64,000 bases of DNA, taken from NCBI GenBank assembly GCA_023053575.1, contig JAKZAP010000014.1, positions 13,728,938 through 13,792,937 on the forward strand, written 5' to 3'. How positions within the stretch are numbered: the stretch's first letter is position 1; every line of letters begins with the position of its first letter. This document shows positions 44,027 through 55,140 of this stretch, one piece after another. The position numbers were made by a program, and so were the translations under genes. This DNA is from Branchinecta lynchi. Taxonomy: Eukaryota > Arthropoda > Branchiopoda > Anostraca > Branchinectidae. The notes below the pieces were generated by a model, which was given only the letters and a program-made list of their open reading frames with translations, had not been told where the DNA came from and searched no databases.

Positions 44027-44930
44027 TTAATACATCACTCCAATCAATCTCAGACAGGTACGCTTTTGTTTATCAGCATTTTTATCATACATGTCGTACA
44101 TTTTTGGTGGGTTTCGTACATTCCCTCGTTTCGGAAGGTGCTTTGGTAATGACAATGTAATAAAATTCAAAAGGTGGTCTGAAACGGGGGACAGCAAGAC
44201 TCCCGACGATTTAACTTTTTCACAATAACCTTCTGGCAACAAAATCGAATCAATAAGAGTAGCACTTGTCAATGTTATTCTAGTTGGAATATTAATAGAA
44301 GGGAAGAAACAGAATGATATACCACTTGTAAAAAAAATACAGGTTGCAACTGGGATCAAGATCTAACAGATTAAAGTTAAAATCGCCCATTATTACGCAC
44401 GGATTACGAGTCGAGCGAAGCCCTGTCAAGAGAGCCTCTAGATACGCGATTCCTTCAGGTGCTGGGGTACTTGGTGGTGGGTACAGCAGAATACAAAAAA
44501 GACGGCGCCCGTTAAATGACATTGTTATTACAAGTGATTCGAATACCCCTTCCTTCCATACACTCAATTCAGGGTACTCTACAACTTCTAGTTAATTTCT
44601 TACCAGATAAGCAAGAGCACCTTTGGTTAATTTGCCTGTGATTCTTGCAAAGAACTGTGTATCCTTCAATTTCAAACATGAAGTCGGTGTAGTGTCCATT
44701 ATGAATGTTTCCGTCAATCCAATAACATCAAAACCTGATCTCGATTCATTAACTACATTCAGAAGAGAACTGAACGCGGACTCTATACCCTGACAATTAT
44801 ATTTAGCAACCACAAAATTATCTTCGGACTTACGATCACGTAAGTCCTTTGTTTCTTTATATTTTGTTCGAGGTATATTTACTAAGTACCGGACCAGGGC
44901 AGTCAGGTGAACTGAATAGTGAGACAACTA
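44027..44930 (-). pseudogene. LINE endonuclease domain remnant (copy 5)
   Basis: Three minus-strand frames in order give one LINE endonuclease. 44927-44592 has NCQGIESAFSSLLN and FDVIGLTETF, the catalytic TE of the domain. 44567-44292 has RRLFCILLYPPPST and PCVIMGDFNFNLLDL, the GDFN box. 44359-44027 has PTRITLTSATLIDSILL and SPVSDHLLNF, the TR, ID and SDH boxes. At least two frame changes break it. The RT part is absent and the 5' side ends at the repeat beginning near 44935. Confidence 0.75.
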
Positions 44931-45155
44931 AACTAGTACCGGACCAGGCAGTCAGGTGAACTGAATAGTGAGACAACAAAAGATTCAACAGGGTCTAGCA
45001 GGTCAGTTAAAAAAAACACAGCTAATGAGTTTATCAAAGGACACCAGCAAGAAACTGACTAAGCCAATATCAGAGATACACGTATCTGTGGGAAGTCCAT
45101 GCTTAAATCTACCAAAACTGGTTGTAAAGTTAGAAAATCCCAAGAAAGACAATCT
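44889..45155 (+). repeat. Duplicated segment R1, copy 1
   Basis: 'taccggaccaggcagtcagg' through 'aaactggttgtaaagttaga' recurs at 46832-47045. The first about 42 bp are also duplicated in tandem (44889 and 44937). An open + frame of 72 codons includes KLTKPISEIHVSVGSPCLNL. Confidence 0.7.
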
Positions 45156-46760
45156 GAGTCGACTGGATAAATTGAATGCTAACTGAGAATAGCAAAGAAA
45201 ACAGCAAAAAGATTATTTCAGTCAACTGGAAATGCAAATCAAACGCATCTCTGGTGAGCGATAAAATGTTCCATTGAGCGATACTTGACCACTTACTGTT
45301 AACCGGTTATCCATGGAACGAATGACCATTTGTTGTCGGTCGTCCAAAGTCAACTTTTAGTGGACAATGTCAGTCGACTGGATAAATAGAACCTATCAGT
45401 CAACTGAGAATAGGAAATAAAACTGCAAAATGACGATTTAAGTTAACTGGAAATGCAAATCAAATGCAGCTCTAGTGAGAGATAAAATGTTCCATTGAGC
45501 GATACCTGACCGCTTACTTTAACCGGTTATCCATGGAACAAATGACCGTTCGTTCTCTGTTGTCAAAAGTCACCTTTAGTTGACAATGTCAGTCGACTGG
45601 ATAAATTGATCGCTATCAGTCAACTGAGAATAGCAAATGAAATGGCGAAATGATGATTGAAGTCGACTGGAAATGCGGATCGAATCCAGCTCTGGTGAGC
45701 GATGATAGGTACATTGAGCGTTACTTGACCGCTTACTGTAGCTTAACCACTTAACCATGGAAAGAATGACCATTTATTCTCGGTCGTCAAAAGTCAAATT
45801 TTAGTCCAAAATCTCAGTCGACTGGATAAATGAGCAACGCAGCTCTGGTGAGCCATAATAGTGTAAGAAGGGTCCTTCCTCCCCCTCGGAACACTCAAGG
45901 TGAGATCGTTCCACTTAATTTATTATTTTACAATAGGCCTCCCTCTTCTAGATTTATTCTCCTGTCCTTTTTAACGTTTATTACTCAAAGCTATTTTACC
46001 CAACTCAAGTTTCTAACAATAAATCACGTGCGCTTATCTGGCACGGTCAAAGAAGCAATAAATAAGATCCCTTGAACAAAGTCACCAACATAATGAACAA
46101 CGAGTGCTGCATCACGAATCTAACAGCCAATCAGGTCTAAGGGAAAAACTTCAACCCCGACCCCGCCCCCCAAAAAGAATGGCTTCCCTCGAAAGAAGGT
46201 GAGAGCTGGAAAAGAATGATTCGGGGAGTTCTGATCCAGCCGTTCTTCCGTGAGCACCACCCGACTAGGAATTAGAGGAGATACTAACGTAAGTTTTCTT
46301 TTAGATATACATCATCATAACTACAAGGCCAAGTCCACACCAGCTCTTCAGACCTATCCTCACCATCAACTTACACTACATATATAAAGGAATATCAAAA
46401 ATTAAACACCATTTCTTCCATCTTTATATGGATTTGTAAAGTAAACCAATTCTTGTGTCTGGAGAGATCGTGAGGTTTATTTAGGCCTTAGAAAGCGGGT
46501 AGACTGTTATCATAGCAGATAGGAAAGAGAACCCACACGCACTCGACTACACGCTACCAAAATCCTACATTACCGTCTCCACGCCAGCTTCGAGCTCAAC
46601 GTCACTCTAGGTGACGGCTCTTCACTGAGTTAACTACGGAAACCGAGGCCAAGTAAACCTTGCCGGGGTCATTAACCTCGCTTCGACTGTCTCTCTCGTA
46701 CCGCCCCAACGGCGAGCCTTACAATAGGTTCCATTGAGCGATACTTGACCGCTTACTGTA
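45155..46760. repeat. 220-bp satellite array, interrupted by a solo LTR
   Basis: 'gtcgactggataaat' marks unit starts near 45159, 45374, 45593 and 45818, giving periods of 215-225 bp. Each unit has 'gcagctctggtgagcgat', 'ttccattgagcgatacttga' and 'ccggttatccatggaa'. The fourth unit is split by the element at 45862-46723 and resumes at 46724 to about 46760. Confidence 0.85.
45862..46723. mobile_element. Solo LTR, 862 bp, ATAG target duplication
   Basis: The insert begins TGTAAGAAGGG and ends CGAGCCTTACA, so its ends are the inverted pair TGTAAG/CTTACA. It is flanked by ATAG at 45858-45861 and 46724-46727. Removing it with one ATAG restores the satellite unit exactly. TG..CA ends plus a 4-bp duplication and no coding frame fit a solo LTR left by LTR-LTR recombination. 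The sequence is unrelated to the gypsy LTR at 19185. AATAAA motifs occur within. Confidence 0.85.
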
Positions 46761-46831
46761 GTTGTGTAGAGACAGCCTCAGAATAGTATTTTAAGTTTGG
46801 AAAATGCATGGAAAAAGAATGGAACAAACTA

Positions 46832-47045
46832 ATACCGGACCAGTCAGTCAGGTGAACTGAACAGTGAGGCGACAAAACATGCAACAGTATCAAGCAGGGC
46901 AGTTAAAAAAAAACAGCTAATGAGTTTACCATAGGAACCCAGCAACAAACTGACGAAGCCAGTATCAGAGGTACATGGATCTGTGGAAAACTCATGCTTA
47001 AATCTACCAAAACTGGTCGCAAAGTTAGAAAATTTCAAGAAATCG
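46832..47045 (+). repeat. Duplicated segment R1, copy 2
   Basis: A direct repeat of 44937-45155, diverged by substitutions and small indels. Its frame includes KLTKPVSEVHGSVENSCLNL, matching the frame of copy 1. Confidence 0.7.
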
Positions 47046-48449
47046 CATAGACCGACTAGAAATTACATTTGTTTACCAAAACAATTTTTCAAGGCAACCC
47101 AATGTGACACTTGGTAATCCAGTAACAGTGAATCATATATCGTTTGAAAGCCCAGGCTTCACTGTACCTGTTGTAGTTGGCAGAGTAGCAGAATTCTATT
47201 GAACAACACAGAAAACAAAAAAATAAATTTGTTTGCTTTTTCAGAGCCCTACTCACTGAGAAGTGCCAAGCCAATAGCGGAGATGAATACATGTATTGAA
47301 AGACCAAGCTTCACTCTACCTGTCGTGCTGTCACAAGCGCGTAATTCAAGGGACTGACAGAGAAAAACAATGAAAACACTTTTTTACTCTAAAAAAATTG
47401 GAAATTAGGTGAGATGTTGGTCTGGATCTGAGACTGTTGGTCTCGTTTCCGAGACTGCTGGTTCCCGGCGCCATTTTTATGAGACTGTTGGTTCGAAACA
47501 GTGAGACTGGTGTGTTCGATTTTCAAAACGGCCGTGAGACTGGTGGACCACATTCCCACCCTGTACAGCGACTAGGAGCTCAAGAGCGAATGCTCAATCT
47601 ATTTTATGTGTCGAAAAGGAATATCTTTAATATCTGGGGTTCGAGAACCCAGGCTCGTACCCGGGTGAAGGGGTTCGCACTCGCCACTCATAAATATACA
47701 CCCTATCACACTAGTATTCGAACGACTTCGATAGGTCAATGTCCACCTTGTCATTCAGTGTTGCCTCCCGACCAAACTTCAGTTTATTAAACCCTATAAT
47801 TCCTTGTTTTGCTAGTTACTAGCAGTTAAAATGTTCGAGTTGCTGCGTTTGCTAGACAACTCGCATGATTATTAGAAGAAATTCAGGGGAGATCCTAATC
47901 TGCCATTACTTTTTCAATTTTCATGAACAATGACACAAGGGCCTAACCATTTTTTCGTTTGCTCCATTTCGTGATTTTTACTAGATTAGAAAAAATTTAC
48001 TAAATTTTTCCTCTTTTTTTTTTACTAAATCTAGTAAAATACTACTGCAGTGGCAACACTGCTGTTAGCGGCCATGGAATCATTTTTTGCTACATACAGG
48101 CTTCCAAATCTATTGTTACAAACAGGTTTTCGCCCATAGTATTCGTAATGACGCGTAATCCGGTTTACATGTCCATAGTACTTCAAGGTATACTCCTCCT
48201 CGTGGATGTTTCTTAAATGACTTCATCGTATACAGCGAACACCAACGAGAGACCGGTTGAGTGGAATTTTCTCAAAGAGGGCAGTCGTCCCAGAACGGAT
48301 TTGGTGTGTGTTACGAAAGTAACCACAATTGTTAACAAGAAAGCATAGACAGACTGCAGAAGCGAGATCCTGCAAGTTACAATGAAGACAAACATGTGCG
48401 GAAAGGCTTGGATGGGCCGTTACGCTTTCAATTCTTGAAGATTACTGTC
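47046..48449. other. No gene confirmed; short motif repeats
   Basis: Two further open stretches at about 47105-47200 and 47250-47360 carry NPVTVNHISFESPGFTVPVV and AKPIAEMNTCIERPSFTLPV, resembling the R1 frames. The second follows an acceptor-like tttgctttttcag. From 47400 to 47560 'gagactgttggt' recurs. The rest is unrecognised. Confidence 0.35.
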
Positions 48450-48457
48450 GTACTGAG

Positions 48458-49101
48458 CAGGGGCGGATCCAGGGGGGGGGGGGGGCGAGGGGGGCGATCG
48501 CCCCCCCTAGACGGGCTGTAATTTTTTTGTTTTGTTTGCTGCACTTACGGAAGTCTGCATTAATGCATGTTCTAACTACTGTAACTAGACTCTAGAACAT
48601 TTTACACTACGTTCAACCCACAGCTTTTCCTCTGTCAATCTAGCCTCGACTGTTTCTCACCTCATAGCTCGCTCATAGCATAGCAACAGTTCACCCGGTA
48701 AATTTTAGCTAGATTCGAGACGCAACGCAACCGGACCTGGTAAAAACAAACATTTCGTTCCAGTGTATAGTGAAATTTGAACATCCGTCACGAGGACTTT
48801 CGTCGTTTAAGCGACATTAATGTCGGAAAACACGGACAAAAGACGCTTGACAGACAGGTTTGCGAACAGTGGAGCCAGGAAGCTCGAATTTTTCTTGTAA
48901 ACAGTTGTAAGTTGATCAAGTACAGTTTTTGTAAGCATTAATGTAATTTATGAAAACCACATTTCCATTAAATAAGAGACCGACAGGGACACTTAAAACA
49001 CGAAAAAAAAAATCAGCCTTGTGGCCGACAAAAAGGCCACTACTCCCACTCTTTTCGGTAAGAATCGCCCCCCCTAGAACGAAAGGCTGGATCCGCCCCT
49101 G
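48458..49101. mobile_element. Non-autonomous hAT element, 644 bp, 8-bp target duplication
   Basis: A perfect 15-bp terminal inverted repeat CAGGGGCGGATCCAG is flanked by the perfect 8-bp duplication GTACTGAG (48450-48457 and 49102-49109). Both features are diagnostic for hAT. Next to each end a GGGGGGGCGATYGCCCCCCC-type subterminal palindrome or its half is present. A 26-codon frame at 48820-48900 (MSENTDKRRLTDRFANSGAR...) could be the start of a deleted transposase. Confidence 0.93.
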
Positions 49102-49109
49102 GTACTGAG

Positions 49110-50157
49110 ACTGGTGATGATCTGCCTACGGCGCTGGGATGCTAGGCTACCTTCATCGAGAATGTCTGGAGCAGCGATAGGTTACGGCACTGACTGCGAA
49201 CCATGGACAAAGATAGGCTTTTTGAAAGTTCAAAAGTTGATAGCTCAACAGTCCAAAACCTATTTATGAGGTGAGCGAATATGATAATATTTCGTTAGAA
49301 CTCTTCAAAGATCAAGCGACTTGAAGACGAGCTCAAAATTCACAATTCCTGACTTAAACCAACTACTCTCTTTCGCAACGCCAGCAAACTATTATTTTGG
49401 AAATCAAAAGTATCACGGACACTGACGAAAGGTCACGTGCATTCACTTCCTTCAGCTTCTTGAATTTGAGTGTGAATCGCGTCAGGGGGATTCATAAATG
49501 ATTCATTATCTGTGAGTACTTAGAAGTGACACATCTGTGAGTTTCGGATACCAACTTACAAAATTTAATCCTTGCGAATTTCGGGGGTTTTATTTGTATT
49601 CTTGCTCAAAATTTGGAGGTATGTAGAACAGGAATGTTTGATGTCGAACATCTCGTCTGGTGTTAACGGTGAGACTCAACAGAGGGTAGGTTTAAATACG
49701 GCCTTTTAACAAAGATTTTTGTTTATTCCTTTCTTAATAAATTTGTCGTTAAGCTTTTAGCTTGTCGCTCCATGTTTTTCTTCCTACCTCTCAGCACTTA
49801 TCCGTAATTATGTCCAGTTTAAAAGCTGTGAAGAAAATCTTTCGCCTCTGGCCCGAAAATCCTCGTGAGTCAATCAGAGATCATATTTTTCTTCCAAAGA
49901 AAAGGAGACAAGCCTAACGGCGTTCAGGAGAGCTGCGTAAGCGAGAAAGCGTAAAGTTCGTTTCATCCGAACCCTTTGCTGTAATCGCCCTCAACTATCT
50001 TGCTTCTGCATTTCTTAGATACGCATACAAATACTCCCTTAACTTCGCTGTACCGAGTCAAGTCAACGAGAACTATCTGGGCAATCCAGAACACTCAAAA
50101 GCGGACATCTTAAAGAACAGTCCTGGTTATACCCTTGGCTAGAACCAGGACTGAGGA
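49110..50157. other. Nothing recognised
   Basis: About 1 kb with only short frames and no repeat copy noticed. Confidence 0.4.
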
Positions 50158-50158
50158 C

Positions 50159-50261
50159 AACCAATCAAAGGCGTTCGTTGGGGACAGCTGTGGTGACGCT
50201 TCCGGCTCTTCGCCAGGCATACGGTGATTCTTCATCGCACGAAGAGTTAGTCATCAAGAGT
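50159..50261 (+). repeat. Cassette shared with 41302-41403
   Basis: 'cagctgtggtgacgcttccg' and 'gaagagttagtcatcaagag' match the copy in the intron 2 foldback. It lies about 140 bp before the giant inverted repeat. Confidence 0.6.
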
Positions 50262-50403
50262 TTATAGGATGAATGACTTCTTGTCCAAAACGTTGCTGTG
50301 AAACTGTTAAAGGACCTATCTTACCTTCCTTACCTCCGTAATCTTTCCTTGCATTCTAAAACCCGGAAACTCGAATCTAACACGGTACATTCTAAACCCC
50401 TCA

Positions 50404-50890
50404 ACGGGTGCGCGCCTCTACATAGACACGACGCTACGTCGACACGTCAGTAAGTGGACAAAATCCGACGCTACATGGACAAATTTCCCGACACTACGTG
50501 GACAAAAAAAAAACGACACTACGTGGACACGACGGTACATCGAACGACGCTACGTAGACACGACGGTACGTCGCACGACACTACGTGGACACGTCACTAC
50601 GAGGACAAAATCCGACACTACGTCGAAAATAAAAAAAGTGTCTACGTAGTGTCGGTACCTGTACCGTCGTGTCTCTGAAGTGTCGGTACTTGCACCGTCG
50701 TGTCCATGTAGTGTCGGTACCTGTACCGTCGTGTCCATGTAGTGTCGGTCTTCGTACCGTCGTGTCTCTGTAGTGACGTGTCCATGTACTGACACTTTTT
50801 TCGTTTCGATGTAGTGTCGTGTCCATGTACTGACGCTTTTTTCGTTTCGATGTAGTGTCGTGTCTTCGTAGTGTCGCCTGTGTGTTTTGT
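50404..50890. repeat. 31-bp tandem array, itself an inverted repeat
   Basis: Units of 31 bp read CGACACTACGTGGACACGAC followed by GGTACATCGAA in the left half. They appear as the complement (GTGTCGGTACCTGTACCGTC...) after the turn near 50633. The array therefore forms a hairpin inside the larger inverted repeat. Related arrays are at 53815-54265, 54330-54437, 54605-55140 and 59010-59690. Confidence 0.85.
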
Positions 50891-53814
50891 CTCTGTTGTG
50901 TCGCCAGTCTGTTAAAATTCTCCAGCGTTTCTATTTTAAGGAATATAGGATGTATTGCCAGCTAGCTTCACTTTTGTTTCTTGGTTTGAGTCCGCCCATG
51001 TTCGTAGTCATGTTCGGCGCCCGGACAGTAGATGGTGCTATGGGATTGCGGAAGCCGTTTTATATATAATGGAAAGCTTGACGGTGGGAATCAGATTGCA
51101 TGTCTCTGAGGTTGAGCATGCGTGGGTTAGTAGTTTGGGGTTGGGAAGATATGGTAGGATGGTTGAAATTCTGACCAGACTTACGATTCACCAGCAACAT
51201 TTCTTCCCCTAGGCTAGCTTAGGGATTCCGCATGCGACCATACCCAGTCGGTTTTTCTTGAAATCAGTCTATTTTTTTCAAAACTTTCGTTTTCTCCGGC
51301 AAAAATAGTCGGTAAAAATGACCGCCATTTGGTAAAAACCTTGCCCCCCCCCCCCCCCCCAAAAAAAAAAAAAAATCTTTTGGCTAGTAACGCCTCTGAT
51401 CCTGAATATCGTCAAGTGAACTGTAAATCACAGTCTCCTCACTGTCCCCAGAGTCACCAAGGGTCACATCCCCAAGGACTTATAATCCTCATCGGTCAAC
51501 ACAATGAAAATACGCACCAATATGCTTTTAAAACGGGATGTTCTAAAAAAGATAATCACATGATCAAAAGCAATTCTTCAGCGTGTAAAAACAACAACAA
51601 ATAATATTGGAAGAAGGGACTAAATTGACTTTGCACTCAGTTGAACTTTATGCTTTTTAATCGTAGACATCGTGACGGATGAAAACTTGGAACAATATCT
51701 TATATAATCAAGTTGGTATTAGAAAGCTATGCGTAACTTTCAAGGATACCATAGATGCCATAGATGACACTAAAAATTATTATGGAACTACCTCATTGTT
51801 TTACATTTTCATTTGTATCCGTCGCGTAAACAGTTAATCCTAAGTTAGAGCGATAGACCATCGACACAAACTTTCTTACCGTCAGATCTATAGAAATCGA
51901 ATACAACGTGCGCCCATTTGCAAAAATTTCTAGACCCTCGTGAACCGATTCCTACTTACAAGTCCCTCTTCCGTGATGGACATCAAGTTCACAGAAAACA
52001 AATAATGGGTAGGCCTACACCAGCTAGAAAAAACTGCAAAGCCCTCATCGCTGAAGATGATTGTAGCATAACAGCCGATCATTACTTACAAGTCCTTTGC
52101 ATATCTTACCACTGGGAACCAACTTCCATCGAATAGCCTACACCGGAAACAAATAACAGTTACACCAACTAGCAAAAGGTGCAAACCCCTCATTGCCGAA
52201 GATGATTATGAGCTAACAGTAGACTGTTTATCGCCTACCGGTATCGCCTATTTTTGGTTTCAGTGTGTACCTTTCTACTGAAGTTGTCGATCCCTTGAAA
52301 TTTTCAAACTGGTGTATCTCATGAAGGAATTTTTGTATCAAGAAATGGATGACATATACTTTGATCAACTCATCCACGGCTATCGATTGCCGACGAAAAA
52401 AAATTCTACCTGTCTTAGTTCACAAGTTGGCCAACTTTCTAACGTCACCCCTTAGAAAGGAGCAAAGGATAAGCTCTAGTTTCTTTAGCAATGAGATAAC
52501 TTTTAAAGTTTAAGAGGCATATCTGATACCATTTCTCTACCGCAAACCCAAATGCAAAAAAAAACGAAACAGTAGATGGCAGCACTTTCGGACCCGTGTG
52601 AAAAAGCCACTTTTTTGTTTCTGTAGGTTTTTCTATTTATCACTCAAAGAAGATATGTTGGCTGTGGGGCCGGGTAACTGCCGCATATATTTAGCGCTTA
52701 TAGATTTTAATCCATCTTCAATTTGAAACTGGTGCCTGCTTGCTTGCGTGCTAGAACGGAGCTTTCCACTCGAAAGCAGTAACATGGTTTGAGAAACGAA
52801 AGGTTCGCTACACAACTTCAGATAGTCCTCTCTGACATGGGCTATGTAACTCCACTTCACTTCGCACACCGGAGGCTCTGGCTCGAGGACAAGCAAAAAC
52901 CATCCTTATTGGCCCCAGGCAAGAGTTCTGAGCTTTCCAAAATGTAATGTCATATTCATCAATCCGGCCTAAGGTCCACACTTTCCGTAAAATCCGCACA
53001 GGTTAGACCCTTACCAGTTACTAGGAATAAAATGAAATTGGCGGCATAGGAAAAAAAACACAAAAAAACCTTAGGACAAAACCAAAGTGTTGCTTTCGCA
53101 ACACAAAAATGTAAATAGGTAAAGTTAAAAGAATGAAGTTTCACGGATAGGCCTATCTACAAGACACAGTTGTCTGGATCAAATATTCAGTTTTTGGGAT
53201 CCCATCGTAACCTTTGGTCTTGTTCTTTTTACCGTTAATTACGCGCGTATATCTTTGAATTCCGCCGGGCGATCTAGCAGATGGGCTGACGGCATCATCT
53301 TTGAATTCCGCCAGCGCTCCTAGCAGATAGGCTGCTGGCAAGAGCTTACAGACTCGCTCCCCCCACAGAGGTCGCATTGGGTTTGGACTCCTAAAGAGAC
53401 ACAACTAGAACCCTAGCTCTTAGCTCCAACCAAGTTTGGTTTGGACCCGACCATCCTTTCGGGTTTATTTGCCGATCATTGAATTCTGGAAAGCCCCCGC
53501 CCTCTCCTAACCTATGAGTCGGATCGCAACCGGACTTGTTTCTGTCTATTTCAGGTCCTAAGCTTTATTTGGGTACAAAACTTCATAGTCCTCGCTTTCT
53601 TATGAGTGCCCGAAATCGAGATCCCGCAGACGCACAAACCAAAGCCAAATTTTAACAGATAGCAGAGACAAGGTTGGGGTGTCATCTAGCGACTTTAATC
53701 AAGTGTTGGCGTATGCAAAGGGGAGCAGGCAGAAACTTTATTGTAATTTTGAACTTAAATATGTAACAAAAAAAATCCTGGACAATATCCTAAGCTGGAA
53801 TTTCGACATGGAAG

Positions 53815-55140
53815 AGACACAAATTTCCGACACAACAGGGACACGACGCTACATGGAAACGTCAGAACGAAGAAAAACAAAGGCCCGACACTACGAAGAC
53901 ACGTCACTACGTCGAAAACGAAAAGGCGTCACTACATAGACTCGACGGTATTTCGAACGACGCTACGTAGACACGACGGTACGTCGAACGACACTACGTG
54001 GACACGTCACTATGAGGACAAAATCCGACACTACGTCGAAAATCAAAAAGGGTCTACGTAGTGTCGGTACCTGTACCGTCGTGTCTATGTAGTGTCGGTA
54101 CTTGTACCGTCGTGTCCATGTAGTGTTGGTACCTGTACCATCGTGTCCATGTAGTGTCGGTCTTCGCACCGTCGTGTCTCTGTAGTGACGTGTCTATGTA
54201 CTGACGCTTTTTTCGTTTCGATGTAGTGTCGTGTCTTCGTAGTGTCGTGTCTACGTAGAGACATCACCCCCCCTCAACGACACCGCACTGGTTCAGGTTC
54301 ATTTAATTTCAAATAGTGAAAGCGGGTGCGCGCCCCTACATAGACACGACGCTACGTAGACACGTCAGTAAGTGGACAAAATCCGACGCTACGTGGACAA
54401 ATTTCCCGACACTACGTGGACAAAAAAAAGACGACACCCACCGTCAAGCTTTTCATTATATATAAAACGGCTTCCGCAAACCCATAGCACCATCTACTGT
54501 CCGGGCGCCGAACATGACTACGAACATGGGCGGACTCAAACCAAGAAACAAAAGTGAAGCTAGCTAGCAATACATCCTATATTCCTTGAAATAGAAACGC
54601 TGGAGAATTTCAACAGACTGGCGACACTACAGAGACAAAACACACAGGCGACACTAAGAAGACACGACACTACATCGAAACGAAAAAAGTGTCAGTACAT
54701 GGACACGACACTACATCGAAACGAAAAAAGTGTCAGTACATGGACACGTCACTACAGAGACACGACGGTACGAAGACCGACACTACATAGACACGACGGT
54801 ACAGGTACCGACACTACATGGACACGACGGTACAAGTACCGACACTACATAGACACGACGGTACAGGTACCGACACTACGTAGACACTTTTTGATTTTCA
54901 ACGTAGTGTCGGATTTTGTCCTCATAGTGACGTGTCCACGTAGTGTCGTTCGACGCACCGTCGTGTCTACGTAGTGTCGTTCGATGTACCGTCGTGTCGA
55001 CGTAGCGTCGTTCGACATACCGTCGTGTCTATGTAGTGACGCCTTTTCGTTTTCGACGTAGTGACGTGTCTTCGTAGTGTCGGGCCTTTGTTTTTCTTCG
55101 TTCTGACGTGTCCATGTAGCGTCGTGTCCCTGTAGTGTCG
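53815..55140. repeat. Central 31-bp arrays of the giant inverted repeat
   Basis: Several blocks of the 31-bp unit in alternating orientation surround the centre. A third copy of the outer terminus (GCGGGTGCGCGCCCCTACAT) lies at 54324. The block breaks at 54437 directly into a reversed copy of 50885-51085, marking a recombination or insertion junction. Confidence 0.8.

Noticed and set aside
44937..47045. R1 direct repeats as LTRs of an element
   Set aside because: They lack TG..CA ends, and the sequence between them is a satellite with an independent solo LTR.
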